Under the pieces are notes generated by a model. It searched no databases and was not told the origin of the DNA. It saw only the letters and a program-made list of their open reading frames with translations. A stretch of 64,000 nt of DNA from Heligmosomoides polygyrus polygyrus. Taxonomy: Eukaryota > Nematoda > Chromadorea > Rhabditida > Heligmosomidae. The stretch is from contig OX377202.1 of NCBI GenBank assembly GCA_947396885.1, positions 73,566,643 to 73,630,642 on the forward strand, in the 5' to 3' direction. Positions 12,101 through 24,182 of this stretch are shown in pieces (position 1 is the stretch's first letter; every line of letters begins with the position of its first letter). A program made the translations under genes and the position numbers.

Positions 12101-14616
12101 GGCTTGTGGTAAGCTCTAAGAGGGACGAAAAAAGACAAGGGCCAACACGAAATTTCAGAATCGAATAGCGATCACTTGAGGGACACACTTCACTCCATCC
12201 AAAGACCAAAATCTTCACACACTGGCATTGTGACCACTCGTGGATCGAGATGAAAGTTGGTCACGCTATGCGCGAGCACGTGATTGTTCTTCCCATACTT
12301 TCCTTGCAATTACGTGCTGAGCCGGCGACGGACGACGTCCTCTCATCGCTCTCTAATTGAATTTCAACGTCTTCTATCAGCTTGGGCCAAATTAAACTAA
12401 GCGAAATAAGGCGACGAGGTCCTTTATCCTCCATCGCCTTCTAAGCTAATCGACAGCTACGGACGGAGTCAAGCAATCTGCTCGCTCTCGGCTGTGTGTT
12501 CGACGGATTAAGAGTGAGGGAATGGTGGGAGAACCACCTCGGCCGAGTACACACACCTTGATCGCCCGCAATCAAAGGCGCGATGACAGGTTCTCGGGTT
12601 CGAATAGCCTGAAGACACTGGACCGGTACTGTCCGCCATAGTTCGGATATACTAGTGAAAATATCTCCGCCCTGAAGCAAATGCTCACGTCATGCATACA
12701 CTGAGGAACTCTATGATTAGGAACTCTATGCGAAGGTTTCCCTTCCCAAGACTCGAGAACATCGTAGCATTATTGTGACCCTAGTGGCCATCCACACCAT
12801 CGAGTGTCTCGTGCCCTCAGCCGGCGACGTCCCTCATAAAATGCACGTCAAGGTTAGACGCGTCGTCGCTCGGCGTCCGATCGACACCCTCCAAAAACAC
12901 ACAAGTGAAGTACTGACAAAGACTGCGACGAGTCGCGACAAATTGAGCAGATAACAGCACTTCTGCCGACATCTCACATTCATCAATGACCTTTGCTGTT
13001 CTTTCAGCAGTGTGAGGTCGCCATGTCTCATTTCGGCTCGCATTCGAAATCGGGCCAATGCTGCACGACGAGATGACATTTATCCGATAGACATTCGAGA
13101 GGATGACTGACACCGGACGATTTGGTATGAAGCATCGAGACCTCAATCTCCGATTTCTAAATCCGCTCGACGTTTTCGTCGCGAAAAAACAGCTCTGACG
13201 CAAGAACAAAGCAACATATAACGACCACCTGGGCCCAGCGACGCGTCGGCGCCAAGCAAATGACACGAGTGCTCGCCAAAAACGTTTGCGCGAAATTACT
13301 GCTGAAACCACGGCGCTTGGAGTTCACCTTCGGCTTTGAAAAGAAGGGACGATGATTCCGGTTCACTTAGCGAATTTCTGACGATTCCACGACTTTCTCA
13401 AGTACAGTCGTGGTTTCTTGGGATTAGCTGAAAATAGCCACCTCTCAAAGAAGCGGAAATGGTTATCTAACTCGCACGTTACCGCGTACGATGTCAGAGG
13501 TAGCGAAGGACTTAGCAACACTTTTAGGACTTGGATAAAACGCTTCCGGATAATCTTCTTTTTCTATTTTGATATCACTAAGCACATATTAGACGCGTTC
13601 CTTTCGATCCCCCAAGATTTAAACTAAATGGCCCAGCAGTTGCTGAATAAGGTACTTACACACTGTCAAGCCCTCGGTGAAGAAATGTGAATTCGCGACC
13701 TGATCGGTACCTCATTCTCAAAGACCCATTTGAGAAAGTTAAGATTGCAAAAAGGAGAGCATAAGAGGGACATCGGTGGCTACTAAATTCCGATGTTAAA
13801 ATCGCAATTACCGAAAATACTCCTGCCGAGCGCTCACAGTCTTCAGCTCCCCCACCAGCTGACCTCATTACCACCTATCCATAAGCATTAACAGCTGGCG
13901 TGGTGTGGTGGGCTGTCGAAGACGAGCAGAAGCGCGTGAAATCCGAACTAGCAAGCATTTGGCAGTCAATGGGCTTCTTGACCGCTTCGAGCACCTCACC
14001 CGAACAAACAAGTGATGCCCGCCACTAACGAGAAGCAGCATGCTGGAAGACTCGCATACCAGAGGAGTTTCTCATTTGCAGCTGCACTGCAAATGACCAT
14101 ATTGTGTCCAATTACAGCCTAATTGTGTTAGCAGAAGGCCCCTGGGTATGATGACGGCACGGACAAACACGACGACGGGAATTACGAATTCTCTGGAAGA
14201 AAAGAGAAAGCGGCTTAACGAAGTCTTCCTTGGTGCAGCACTCACTCGTCGCTTCATCTTGACCGCGCGAACATTGTTATAGTTCGTCGCTGTTTGGCCC
14301 TGGGGATCCACACACATTAGGCAGCCGCACTGCCAAAGCCCGAATTTCGGTCAAAAGAAGCCACTCGCGCTCTAGAAGCGGACTAGGCGGCTTCACCGAT
14401 TGCCATTCCAAGGCTTCTTGTGATAGTTTTATTGGGGTAAACAAAATATCACTGAGAAGCCTGCCTTCTCAAAAACCTACTACTTCACAACGTCGCACTT
14501 TCCACTTCGAAAAAAGAGAAAAATGGTTGAAACACTCACCCCATCAGTATCGCCTCTTAAAGACAGCTGGTCCCACTTCAAGTCTGTCGTCGCAGACCTC
14601 GTGTCCATCAGGATAA
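3041..14616 (-). CDS. vab-1: Eph receptor tyrosine kinase (VAB-1-like), N-terminal part; six exons
   Basis: Eph receptors are single-pass membrane tyrosine kinases that bind ephrins in axon guidance and epidermal morphogenesis. Read on the minus strand, exons 14540-14616, 11135-11265, 10712-10864, 10511-10652, 3222-3351 and 3041-3154 join with matching phases (0, 2, 2, 0, 1) and no stop. Conserved ligand-binding features occur in order: LMDTRSATTDLKW at the start, WTEESWRGLDE, C-(7)-NW, a cysteine just before SCKETFNL, a GVCVSLL motif and YYVVC closing the domain. The last exon has the C-x-C-xPGY start of the cysteine-rich region. All introns are GT-AG. The signal peptide, remaining ectodomain, membrane segment and kinase were not found; the 3' part should lie beyond the left edge. 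The symbol follows from C. elegans having one Eph receptor. Family assignment is strong; completeness is not. Confidence 0.88.
3222..3351 (-). CDS. vab-1: Eph exon E: end of ligand-binding domain
   Basis: 130 nt, acceptor TGTTTTCAG and donor GTGAGC; phase 0 in, phase 1 out. It starts VYYVVCDATVTKF, continuing TIT from exon D as the usual VRVYYKKC strand, and then has a further cysteine in VSGKCVTNA. It is 7.16 kb from exon D. Confidence 0.85.
4086..4340 (-). repeat. tRNA-derived SINE, diverged copy
   Basis: Antisense copy recognised from the 3' end (TTAATCAATC, then GCGCATTCC, CATGTCGTGGAG) through the body (CCAGACA...CCAATCCACTAACCCCG) to the degenerate tRNA-like head near 4310-4340. About 20 percent diverged by eye and no clear target duplication, so an old insertion. 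Confidence 0.75.
6539..6831 (-). mobile_element. tRNA-derived SINE, full-length, with 14-bp target duplication
   Basis: A 293-bp element. In sense (minus) orientation it begins GGGCGCGTGTAGCGCAGTCG, an RNA polymerase III box A, has a box-B-like GGTTTCTGGTTCGGATTTCC, then a body, and ends in ...AACGCCGTCC(TTTATCC)n. Both flanks carry AGGTTACTGAATTA (6525-6538 and 6832-6845), a perfect duplication marking insertion by reverse transcription. Retroposed copies of this type depend on LINE enzymes in trans. Confidence 0.92.
7221..7509 (+). repeat. tRNA-derived SINE, sense copy
   Basis: Degenerate head (GGCAGCGGAGGAACGCC, then GCGCCGGTTGTCGCGT), box-B-like TTAGTTCGGATCTCC, body with TGTCTGGAAAGTGCG, and 3' end GCATCCCAAAAAGGGACTGA then TTAACGCCGTCCTTTATC. 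It lies in the big Eph intron, only 0.4 kb from an antisense copy. Confidence 0.8.
10511..10652 (-). CDS. vab-1: Eph exon D: ligand-binding domain with GVCVSLL
   Basis: 142 nt, acceptor GACTCTAG and donor GTAAGT; phase 2 in, phase 0 out. Only this acceptor keeps the frame; the nearer AG sites do not. It encodes TKYVRFGFEENGVCVSLL, matching the family segment GFYLAFQDxGACxSLL. Confidence 0.88.
10712..10864 (-). CDS. vab-1: Eph exon C: ligand-binding domain with SCKETFNL
   Basis: 153 nt, acceptor TTCTTGCAG and donor GTAAAC; phase 2 in, phase 2 out. It encodes IYxxVLYNTRSC, then SCKETFNLFVKQYD, the most diagnostic Eph motif (G-T/S-CKETFNL), then the acidic segment before the third domain strand. 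Confidence 0.92.
11135..11265 (-). CDS. vab-1: Eph exon B: ligand-binding domain
   Basis: 131 nt, acceptor TGTTTCAG and donor GTAAGT. Phase 0 in, phase 2 out. It opens with WTEESWRGLDE and contains YVACSFHVANPGNWVFTPLI, equal to the family pattern Y-x-VC-N-V-x-x-P-x-x-NNWL. It carries the first domain cysteine. Confidence 0.87.
11266..14539 (-). other. Eph intron (3.3 kb)
   Basis: GT-AG intron between exons A and B. It has several moderate-length ORFs (for example 12817-13311 minus) with no family resemblance. A donor-like GTAAGT near 13657 and a GTAAGA near 12017 follow open stretches but do not fit the phase. Confidence 0.6.
14540..14616 (-). CDS. vab-1: Eph exon A: first strand of ligand-binding domain
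   Basis: 77 nt, acceptor CTTTTTAG and donor GTGAGT. It takes one base from an upstream exon and ends in phase 0. It encodes ILMDTRSATTDLKW and then DQLSLRGDTDG, matching the family start (LLD-S/T...LGW). An upstream exon with the signal peptide must exist. Confidence 0.8.
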
Positions 14617-14924
14617 CTAAAAAGTGAACGATAAATCATGGACTGAAACCATCGCTGTGGCCTAAGATGCACCTCAACAGTTTCAACCCGCCAAAAGTCG
14701 TCATGGGGTAGCGGTCTAGTGTCTGAGATGGCACTTGATAGGAACTCGGCCACCGGCATGAAATACCGTGCCGACACTTGACGTAATGCGGTCACTTGAC
14801 AGAATCTGAGGACAATGGCGAATGGTCTAATCGCTTCACACTCGTCTCTCGCTCTCACTTCCAAGAGGCTCTCCCCCCTAACGCCATCGGCGGCTCAACA
14901 GCAATCGTCGGGCCATTCACTCAC

Positions 14925-14983
14925 CACAAAATGAAGTCCCCGCGCCGCCACCACGCTCGTTCTCGGCGTGGATGACGAGTGAT
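14925..14983 (-). CDS. Possible upstream Eph exon (tentative)
   Basis: 59-nt open stretch with a good acceptor (GGCTTCAG) and donor (GTGAGT). Its exit phase of one base is what exon A needs. It would encode SLVIHAENERGGGAGTSFC. No similarity supports it, no signal peptide is seen, and an upstream exon leaving two bases would still be required. Confidence 0.22.
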
Positions 14984-17900
14984 CTGAAGCCAGCGGCCCC
15001 AGTGAGTGCTCGCCGATTTCGGACCACATTCGAAGAGCGTGGGAGAGCTGAGCGTATCCTAGGGACTTCATTTAGGGGATATCTATGGAGAGTTGGATCA
15101 CTGGAAAGACCCCTGAAAGCATTACGCCGTTGTAAATAGAGTGATCTACCAGTGGCGACTAAGCGGGGTGCTAGAGTGAAATCAAGAAGATCCGTCTTCG
15201 TAAGAGGATATTTAAGGAAAGAATGGCTCACGTTTATAAGGACATGACCTTTCTCAAAAATTTGCATTTCAATTTCGATCAATGGGATCTTTTCTGAACT
15301 GTTTATTAAACAGTAAAGAATTTTCACTAAACTATGGCTCTTTTATTTTTTCTTAACAATTTTGTTCACCTTATAAAATTAACAACGGCGATAAAGAATA
15401 CAGCAAAACCTCGAACTATTCACAGCTTCAAGAATCTCGAAATACGGTCAGTGTTCAGTATGCTCGACGAGATCAGTTTCTTGCACAAAGTCCTCAAAGT
15501 TTCCCATTAAAACCCAAACGGCCCATGGAAAACTAACAGATTATGCCCAGTTTATTATCGACTGACCCGCGATCATACAAAACTCTCACAGAGGTCAAAG
15601 CAGCCTGATCGAGCGGAGATTTGAAGGGGCTCACATCCGGCGCAAAGACACCATGAGTGGCGCTTTACTATTCGAACACATGGCCGAGCTCCCATACTAC
15701 CACAATACGCAGCTTAACGTCAAGTGTCCGAGCGCTTTATGTGGCACGGCCAACATCCAGCGCCCGCGTCGTCGCATTGCCTGCATGCCGACCCCACCGC
15801 ATCTGCTGCGGCAGTCGCTCAAGCTCACTCGAAGTGGGCCATTTTAAGAAATTTTATGGACGGCCATCGAACAGTGAAATGATGCCCCTTGGAGCCACTC
15901 ACACGGAAAAGTTTCAGAGCTATCTTGAGGGCGCCCGGGAGAACTCAGCTGCAGGGCCACCTTCAACGCAGCGCTATCTCAGTTCCGAATTCCCATAGAT
16001 GATATCTGGTACGGAGCCGAACACGCAGCGTCAATGGCGCCGTGGTTGATTAGCGAGCGATTACGTGAACCGAAGTGACAGCTCCCGCCACCGCGCAACC
16101 TTTTCATGTTGATCAGCACCACCACCGCACGTCGCCCGCTCTCCGTCTGTCCAAATTCCGAAGCAGTTATCGTTGAGAGTAAAGACGGTGCACAATATTC
16201 TGGCGCGAGGATAGGGACAGCGCCTGAAGGAACATGACATGAAGATTAGTTTAAGAATTGTTTTTCATTAGAATTGAGGCTACCGCACGAACCCCAAAAC
16301 GAGGTTAGTCCTGTAGGAATAAGAACTATTTCGTCCAATGAACCACTGAAAGCACGAATTTGTAAAAAAGTCGCAAAATTAAATTTGCACATCCAGTTTT
16401 CCATAAACACATTCCTTGATGTGGTCACATTTACCCAACGACTACTTCCATAAATGGTAAAAGTGACCGACTTTCGTAAAGAAAGCCAAGCCTAAAACAC
16501 CCCGTCATAAAGGTGCCAGAAATAATACGAATAATAAGACCTACGCTAAATTCCCTTTCGAGTTGACTCTGTTTGAAGAAATAGGCCTTCCTATTCAAAA
16601 CAAATGTAGGTCGCATGTTAGGCCTATTGCTGAATTGAGGACTACAGTGTTTATACCGCATAGGAAAGAGACTTCTGCTGCGTAGAGAGAGAGTGAGAGA
16701 GTTGAAAATAATTTCAAGCATCTTCATTTTATTTCACTTCAAGCAGCAATTTTCGAGCATTCTGGCACGCTCGGGTGCTCTTTCTACCACAGAACTCCTC
16801 CCGCGGTAAAAAGAAACAGACTTCCGGGATATCCCTCGCTTGTAGCTCGCCGTGAAATGCTTGGCAAATGCAAGGATCACAAGTTGCTGCACGTCAAAGT
16901 TACATGAAATATTGCAGCAGTTTCATCTCCTAACGATATTCTTAGGAGACCATTCCTCATGTACGATGTTTCTTGGGTTTCTGAAGAAGTACCGAATTTC
17001 AAAACTTCCCACTGTTTTAGCTATTTTGTATTTTTGTAATTGTTTTTATCGCATCCTCACTGAGAGGCTGTTGTTTCTCTACGCCACTACGTTTTACAAC
17101 TGTGTAGATTGATACTTTAATTAGTACCTAAAGCCCACACCAAATATTTAACAAGAAGGGCAGATAAGTTTATTCCACAACGCAAAAACAGCTGCTATCT
17201 TCTCAGAGTAGATTTTGCAGTGTGGATCCCGCGGCAGTTGTCTAAGCCCACATTCCGTTCCTCTACGTCGAGCAACTAAAGGACAGCGCTGCAGGCAGCT
17301 GCGGGAATCCTCTATGATTAAAACGACGTCAACGTTTAGGCAAACTCGCAGCAAAAACTGAGCAGCTCTGCAGTTCAGAACAAGCGCTGACGTCCTCCTT
17401 ATTAATCTAGCTGCTCCTGTTTGTTGGGGAAAGTCCCACTGAGTACGTAGCCGAGAGCTCTTCCGACTGCAAGAATCCCCTTCGCATCACATGGAGTGAC
17501 AACAGCTTGACCAAGCCCGTACCACTACACACGCTACCTGCCCCTTCCGTATGCCGAGGAACACGAGAAGCGCAGTGTGACGGAAAGATGGGCATGGCTA
17601 ATGACTAGGTTCGAGCAGTCAGGTCGCGCGCTAATGCGTATATTCTTTTGTCTTCCGACCACATTGGCCAGGACTCGTCCTGCGGTCTCCGAGGGCCATT
17701 CCGGCCTCATGCATATGCTAAAAATTCGGCGTCGGACCGTGGCGCGAAGCTCCTCCGTTCAGCCATCACACTACGATGAAACTCAGCGATGATAAATCAT
17801 CGCGAAGCGCCGCATAAGACAAGGGAACGGCTTGGGCCCGAAAAGGGAAGTGCGAAAGTGTCGGCTTAAAGTGCAACATTTTGAAGGAAGGATTTGGTAA

Positions 17901-20900
17901 GGAAGGATTTTCGTCAAAATCTTCACGACGGTCCCTGCACCATAAGCACTTCACATTCTAAGTGGTAACGACAGCTCTATGGAATTTTTGTTATACAAAA
18001 GAAAAGGCAAAATTTACGTGGAAAATAGCGATGAGGAGATCCCCAACAACAGCTCAAGCACAGTAATATGGAGTGCGCATCTACGCTTTTTTTTTCTGTG
18101 AGGCGTTTTCTTAATTCAAAAACAGGTCCTTTAATCGTCATTCTAATGTATACAAATGATGCCGCTCAGGTATTTGTCCAGAAGTTTCTTTTTCACTCCA
18201 CGAAAATTCTGAAAATACTTGTGGGCCTCTCGCCGATTGTGTTCTATTTTTGATTTTTTTACACTTCTTCGTTTCGCTATACTAATTCATGTTCCAAAAA
18301 AACTGCAGTGACCACTGAACATAAGATCCACCCCAAAAACTGGTCGTTTTCCTTAGAAACACCTCTTTCTTTCACCTTGCTATAAATTCTTTAAACGAAA
18401 GCCGTAATTTATCTGAAGACGAATAATGGATATCTTGAAACAAGAAGATGGATGGACATTTGCAACATCTCACCCTATTCCCATTATTTTCGCATCTCTT
18501 CAGCTCCTCCAAGGCGCCCTCGACGGAGACGGAATATGTTGCCGTTCGCTGTGTGCAGTATTGCCAGCGCCATCCATCCTATTTTACACCTACAGCTGAG
18601 GTGAGAGCGACAGTTGCGGCCTATCGGATATCACTCGCCAATCAAAATCTCACTTCGCGCGCCCACACCTGATCTTCCATCCTCACGTCTGTCTCATCAA
18701 TCACGCACTCGGAACAATGGAGCAGAAGAACGTATAGAAGTCAAACTATTAGCTCGGTTGTCTCCACCCGTCAAATCGCCGTCTTATCGTCAACGATGTG
18801 CCAGCCACCCCACTCGAACGGCACCTAATAGGGAGCGCACTGGCGCCAAGAAAATTGGCCTGCGGACCTTCAGAGCACAATGCCACAAATAGCCTCCATT
18901 AGGTCTACTCTGGCAGCACCAGCTATATCCCGGGAAGGGCGGGCTGAGGTCTCGCTGCCCATCTCTCTGATAGGCGACGGGACAGTAACAAGCCAATGTG
19001 CAAATAGGGTGCACTTACGCAATTAACACTAACATAAGGGTATTGATTGAGTGACCTCGATAAGGCAGGTTGGAAAGCAGGAGGGGAGTGTATTGGTAGG
19101 ACAGGTAGGCATAAGAAGAAGGGAAGAACATATAGCTGGAGCATTAGACTCGCCCTTTCATTCATCTAGATTTTCCAGTTTTTTGTTCAAAGCGAGACAG
19201 TTACGCGTAGAAACAGAGGATACTGAAGGACTAAATGAGCAAGAGAGCTGTCCCCAATAGTCGGAAGATTTCATTTCAGTTCTTGAATATAGCAATTTAT
19301 GTTGTCCACCCGACCCTTAGCCAGTAGTCTAGTTCTACGCCTCCAAAACGGCACTAACGAACAGATGAAACGCTAATAAGTGCTACAATATAATTTATAT
19401 ACTTTTTTCGACTTTCCCACAATAAATGTTGAAAAGTAGAATTGTTGATGTCTTCTGAGTTACTTTCTTTAAACTAGATAAGAAAATGTGTGCGTTTTGA
19501 TAGTAAGGTTCTCCATGAACAGTTCAAACATTCTATAATAGAATCCAAAACCTTGTGGCAAGTTGTGGCAGAGCTTTGTGGCAGACATTTAAATTGTTGC
19601 TGCTGCAGTGATTGTGACAATGGTAAAAATCAGAACGGTCCGCGCTGCGCCTAGCTACAGAGACACTCGGATCGTGTGCTCGAAAGGCTAGCAGTAGGAA
19701 CGAGCAAAAAGAGGTATAGAGCTTAAGCCTCCAAAGAAGAAATGACTGCTAACGAAGTGACGTTAAACTATAGATACATTCAGAGGCGCTTGCATATGCA
19801 TCCGGTGAACATCCTCTCCAATTATAAAATGCACGGCCCGCCCAAAATTATGAGAAGAAGAAAAAACAAGTCAATTAGGGGATCAAAATGTAAAGCAAAA
19901 ATAAGTGGGGCTTCCAAAAACCGAGAACAGGAGAGGACAAGATCCCGATGTTCGCACAACTAGTTTCTGGGAAAGAGAACTAGTCACCTTCTGCAAACCC
20001 TATGCAGAGATTGCCACGATTTTATGGTCATTCAAATTGGTGCAATTTTTCTGAGTACATGTATTACTCGAAAAATAAGGATATGAAATTAGCACCGAAG
20101 AACAATTCGCTGCACTCGCAATCCATATCGCAAGGATAAGCATGCTAATAGGATCGACTTAATTCAGTGCTACTTAAACTACTTTCTACGCTAGCACTCT
20201 TCAGGTCAGCAACTCATTCAAAAGATCTAAAAGACGTTCTCAGACTTTCCTGACATAGGGTATAATAGTGGAAAAAGCGAGAAATAAGATTGGCTGTTAA
20301 GCATTTAGACTATTTATGGCTAAAAGTGGTGAACAAACAACAGCCTTCACAACACGAGATGCCAGCCTGCTCAGGAAAGCTAATGAATCCGAGAAGAGAC
20401 TCGACACACCTACTCATCCATAGTTTAAAATATAACCTGAAGCGAAAAGAAAAGAAAAGTAAAGCGAAAAGAGTAAATGATACGGAACTGACCGTGTGAC
20501 GAGGAACATAGCCGAAATATGGAGGACAGGAAGCTCAAGAGCTTCACTAGCCTCATTGTCGTCGAATGCATTGAGCTAGTAAAGGATGTGGAGTGCTTTC
20601 AGCAACTAGAAATACAGCACATCCCACACTGGAAAAAGGGGATAGCCGTAGAGAATGGAGCCGTCGCTCGTGCTATCGAAGAGTCGCTTCTGAAACGAGA
20701 GCGGCTGCACTTTACGGAAACAGGTGACGAGGAGGCACGGACGCGATAAGGAGGAAACTGTTGCGGAACAGGATGAGGTCGAAGAGACTCGACGACGTTA
20801 CGGGAAGGCGAGAGGGGATCCTTCGCGGCCGAGGCGGGGCGACGGCGCCGAACCCGGCAGGGTCGACACGCCCCGCCGCGCGATACCAGCGGCTACGTTG

Positions 20901-21719
20901 GCGATCCATTAGGATGCAAATAAGGACGAGGAAGAATCCCTACCCGAGAGCTCGAGCGCCGAGATCATGGGATGGGAAGTCGGAAACGAGTGGAGCTGCG
21001 TCTCGCCGAATTGGAGGTTGGGAGAGTTTCCGAGAGTCGGCGGGCCGGATAGCTTCTTCTGGCAACTACGCTCAACCTCTGAGGGGGTTTGGGTTCTATT
21101 CTTAGTTGTGAAGTAACAAACACGAGAGCAAACACAGCTATCTTTAACGAAATGAAAATGAAAACGTGAAATCACACCCAGAAAGGGATCGCGGAGGTTA
21201 CAACGGGAAGGGTTCTCCTCAGTCTACGTTGGAAAAGAATAAAAAAGTCGTTGGCTACCTATTGCTTCCAGTTGATCCGGAGTACGCCACAAACACGTAT
21301 TTTGTCGCCGTCCAGTTTGGTGGGGTCAACAATTACGTAGAAGTGCTGTACTCTAAAAAGTTTCTGTGCTCACTGCAGTTCTACACAGAGCATCCCTGGA
21401 TCAAACCAAACCCAAAGACTGCATCTTTTGTCAAATTAGCTCCTACAACCTTTATTCAAACAGCCGCTGTCTCGTCGATAGAACTCGTGCATACATGTTT
21501 CGTTGTTTGTCTACGATCTTGTTTTCGCGTTTCAAACAATTCAGTGTGAGCGTGAGTGTGAACAATGTGCAGAACTACGAACTCGTCGCGTGGCGCCTGC
21601 AGTTTTACGCAGCGTTGCACACATAGCGCTTGCTCACCTGGCTAGAAGTATATTTAGTTGTGCTCTCAATTATTTCCTCCGAATGGTTTCGAATGCCTAA
21701 AAGTTTTGATTATTCCCAT
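14984..21719. other. No recognisable gene
   Basis: Low-density ORFs with no family resemblance. An ORF with a hydrophobic N terminus (19165-18923, minus) ends near a GTAAGT site, but its phase does not fit the Eph gene. No transposon ends were recognised here. Confidence 0.45.
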
Positions 21720-21905
21720 TCCAATTCAAATGTATTCGAAGAAGCGGTTTTTCTGAATATTCGAATCCGAATACATTCAAAAAACGTGGTTTTTTGAATA
21801 TCCGAATTCGAATACATTCGAAAAACAGGATTTTTGGTTATTCCAATTCGAACATATTCGAAAGACGCGATTTTTTTGGATATTCGAATTCGAATGAAAA
21901 TCGAC
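21720..21905. repeat. 41-bp tandem repeat, about 4.5 copies
   Basis: Successive units of 41, 41, 40 and about 37 bp, each of the form GAAAAACGnGGTTTTTTGAA then TATTCGAATTCGAATACATTC. Each unit contains the palindrome TTCGAATTCGAA, so single strands could fold. Confidence 0.85.
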
Positions 21906-22839
21906 CGAATACCTATTCGAACAGGTTATTCAGAAGGTCATTAATTACTCTTTTTTGAAGAAAATGAACATAAAGAGAAACCGCATTTCTAAAACATTAT
22001 CTGATCGAAGAAGAATCATCTGACGAACTATTGTATTCTTCGACGTCCCAGCTACTCCAGCTAGTGACAACTGCTGACCTCAGATGTCTTGCTCGCTCTA
22101 AAACCAAACAAAAAATGGAAAACGCTGAGGATTGTTCGATGCAGAAGAACCACCGTAATTGGAACGCAGACTTCGGAGATGAAAACGATAAAACGCACCA
22201 CCTCAGTGTAGGTATTGACGGAATCTCGAGCAAGGACGTGAACAACAAGGGAGAAGTGGAGAGCCACACGTGGAGAAAATGCTCGACAACGGCAAAAGAT
22301 GGGCTGGGCAGATAACCACGCAATGCTCTGGAGGACGGCGGAAAAATGAAAAGACGAGGAAACGAAAGACACGTCGAGAAGAGAAGCGAAACCGAAGGCG
22401 ATCGAGGGAATCCCAGAGCCATCGAGCGATTTGCAGAATTTCGAGTCGACTACAGTACCATGATCTACGCAATTTTGCGTTGCCAAACACTGGGCGGCTT
22501 TCTGTGGCACAGAGCTGCGTGAAAGGCATTGGGCTTCTCTTTCCTGCCACGCTGAGTAAGAGATTCTCTGAGTAGACAGGGGAGAAGAACGAGTCCTAGG
22601 CACTGCTGGGCCGCAGTGGCGAGAATAAAGATAAGAGAGAGTGGAAATCTTGGATGCTATGAGGGCACCTTCGTCCTTGCTTCACTGGGTCCACTTGAGA
22701 CTGCACCGCTTTCATTTCAATGTCGTCAGATCCAATTGGTAGTTATTATATGTGCCATAGATTCGGCATCTTGAGCCCGTTCTACACCGAATGATGTCAA
22801 GTTCGGCTCGAACAGAGCTCAACAGAGATTTGTACGATC
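21906..22839. other. Open in several frames, no assigned gene
   Basis: At 22000-22600 a 180-aa minus ORF overlaps two plus ORFs of 94 and 101 aa. The second plus ORF is very basic (KNEKTRKRKTRREEKRNRRR). None resembles a known family and no splice signals decide between them. Confidence 0.3.
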
Positions 22840-22990
22840 TCTCGGATGGTGTAACACACTGCGCCATCGGCTGGCACTAAAGTTGCCTGGGCTAAGTACC
22901 AAATACCAATTAAACGCGGCGCCCGACGATGTCGCACAGAAGTAGGATGCGTGGCGCATTCCAGGGAGATTGGCTAAGCGCTTCACGTCA
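22840..22990 (+). repeat. tRNA-derived SINE, 3' half, diverged
   Basis: Shows ACACACTG, ATCGGCTGGC, AAATACC, then GACGATGTCGCACAGAAGTA and GGATGCGTGGCGCATTCCAG, matching the 3' half of the family in order. Head missing; old copy. Confidence 0.6.
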
Positions 22991-24182
22991 TCCCGTTGTC
23001 CATAAGCGAGCAAGGCCTTCGTTATCAAGACTTTGGTGGTTGAAAGTTGTCGTAATTGCTTAAATCCACTTCTGCTTTAAAAAATGGGAAGATGGAAGTC
23101 AAAAGAGAAAAACAGGCGAAGTTGGGAACGTAACACTTATTACTGCTTCCGGGGTGTCTGGCAGAAGCGGCCATGCATCCTAGTGCACTACGATCGCATT
23201 GGTTGAACGAGCTGGTAGAGTATAACCCGAACGTTGTTATTCTCATTACTGTCCATACCGCTCAGCCGTTCACGTTGTTGCGATGTGATGTATCGTTTGG
23301 AGAAAAAAGCGAGTACTGTAATGCACTAAGACGCAAACCGTCTATTCCAACTATAACCTGGTTTTGAAGCAACACAACCACAGCCATCGTTTGCGGCTGA
23401 ATGTGTACCGGAACGTTCCGTTCGGCTCGCCGCCGATTAGGTAACCGGATGGGAGCGGATTGAAACTGATGGCGGTGGGATCGTGGATTTGTCTCTGTTG
23501 TGGGCGCGTAGTATTATAGACGGCTATTAAACGTGATAAAGCACGAGCACGAGCCGGTTGCGCAGTGAGGCTCGCGGACGAGTCGATTCGAACGCATAAA
23601 ATGACGACGACGGCGGCGAGGACGACGCACTCCGGAACATATAATTCGGGTGTAGTGTAAGGCAGAGCGAGCATCGTTTGAGCCGAATGGACCATACGTC
23701 CAATGGCCACGCCACCGCCTCGAAAAACCGCCGGCCAGACTCACCGTCGCTGGACTGAAGTGCGGAGGTCGTCCGACGTGTCGGTCGGCACGTCCGGACT
23801 GGGCCTTTTGCACTTACAGAAGAAGCGGCCACAATTCGCCTTCACACCTGGGTAGTAGTGTGCGAGAGTCTACTGACGATGAGACATTGCTCATCTGGAG
23901 GCACGGGAGACCTGTTACCTGAAACTGTTTTCTAGCCATCAAGGGCTTCGACGATACGAGCCGCTGCGTGTTCTAATTATGGAGAAGTGAAAGCAGCAAG
24001 TCCACTATTTCCCAAGAAGTTTCATATTTTCAATAGGATATTTAACATTAAGAATTTGGGATTCTAAGACGTTTCCATGCCTTTTTTTAGCATGACCAAA
24101 ACGCCGACACAATTGATGGCTTTTGTTTTAGGACATCTAACTCAGTTTCTCAAAAGGAGTTATAAAGAGAACTTCCTAGCTC
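22991..24182. other. No recognisable gene
   Basis: GC-richer stretch at 23400-23830 is open in three minus frames, one with a hydrophobic segment (VVLAAVVVILCV). Two donor-like GTAAGT/GTGAGT sites occur near 23740 and 23812 (minus) but no family match was found. Confidence 0.35.

Noticed and set aside
12817..13311. 164-aa minus ORF inside the Eph intron
   Set aside because: No family resemblance or start/splice support; likely chance in GC-rich intron DNA.
22061..22603. 180-aa minus ORF overlapped by two plus ORFs
   Set aside because: Open frames on both strands, no domain, no splice context; one is simply a basic low-complexity stretch.
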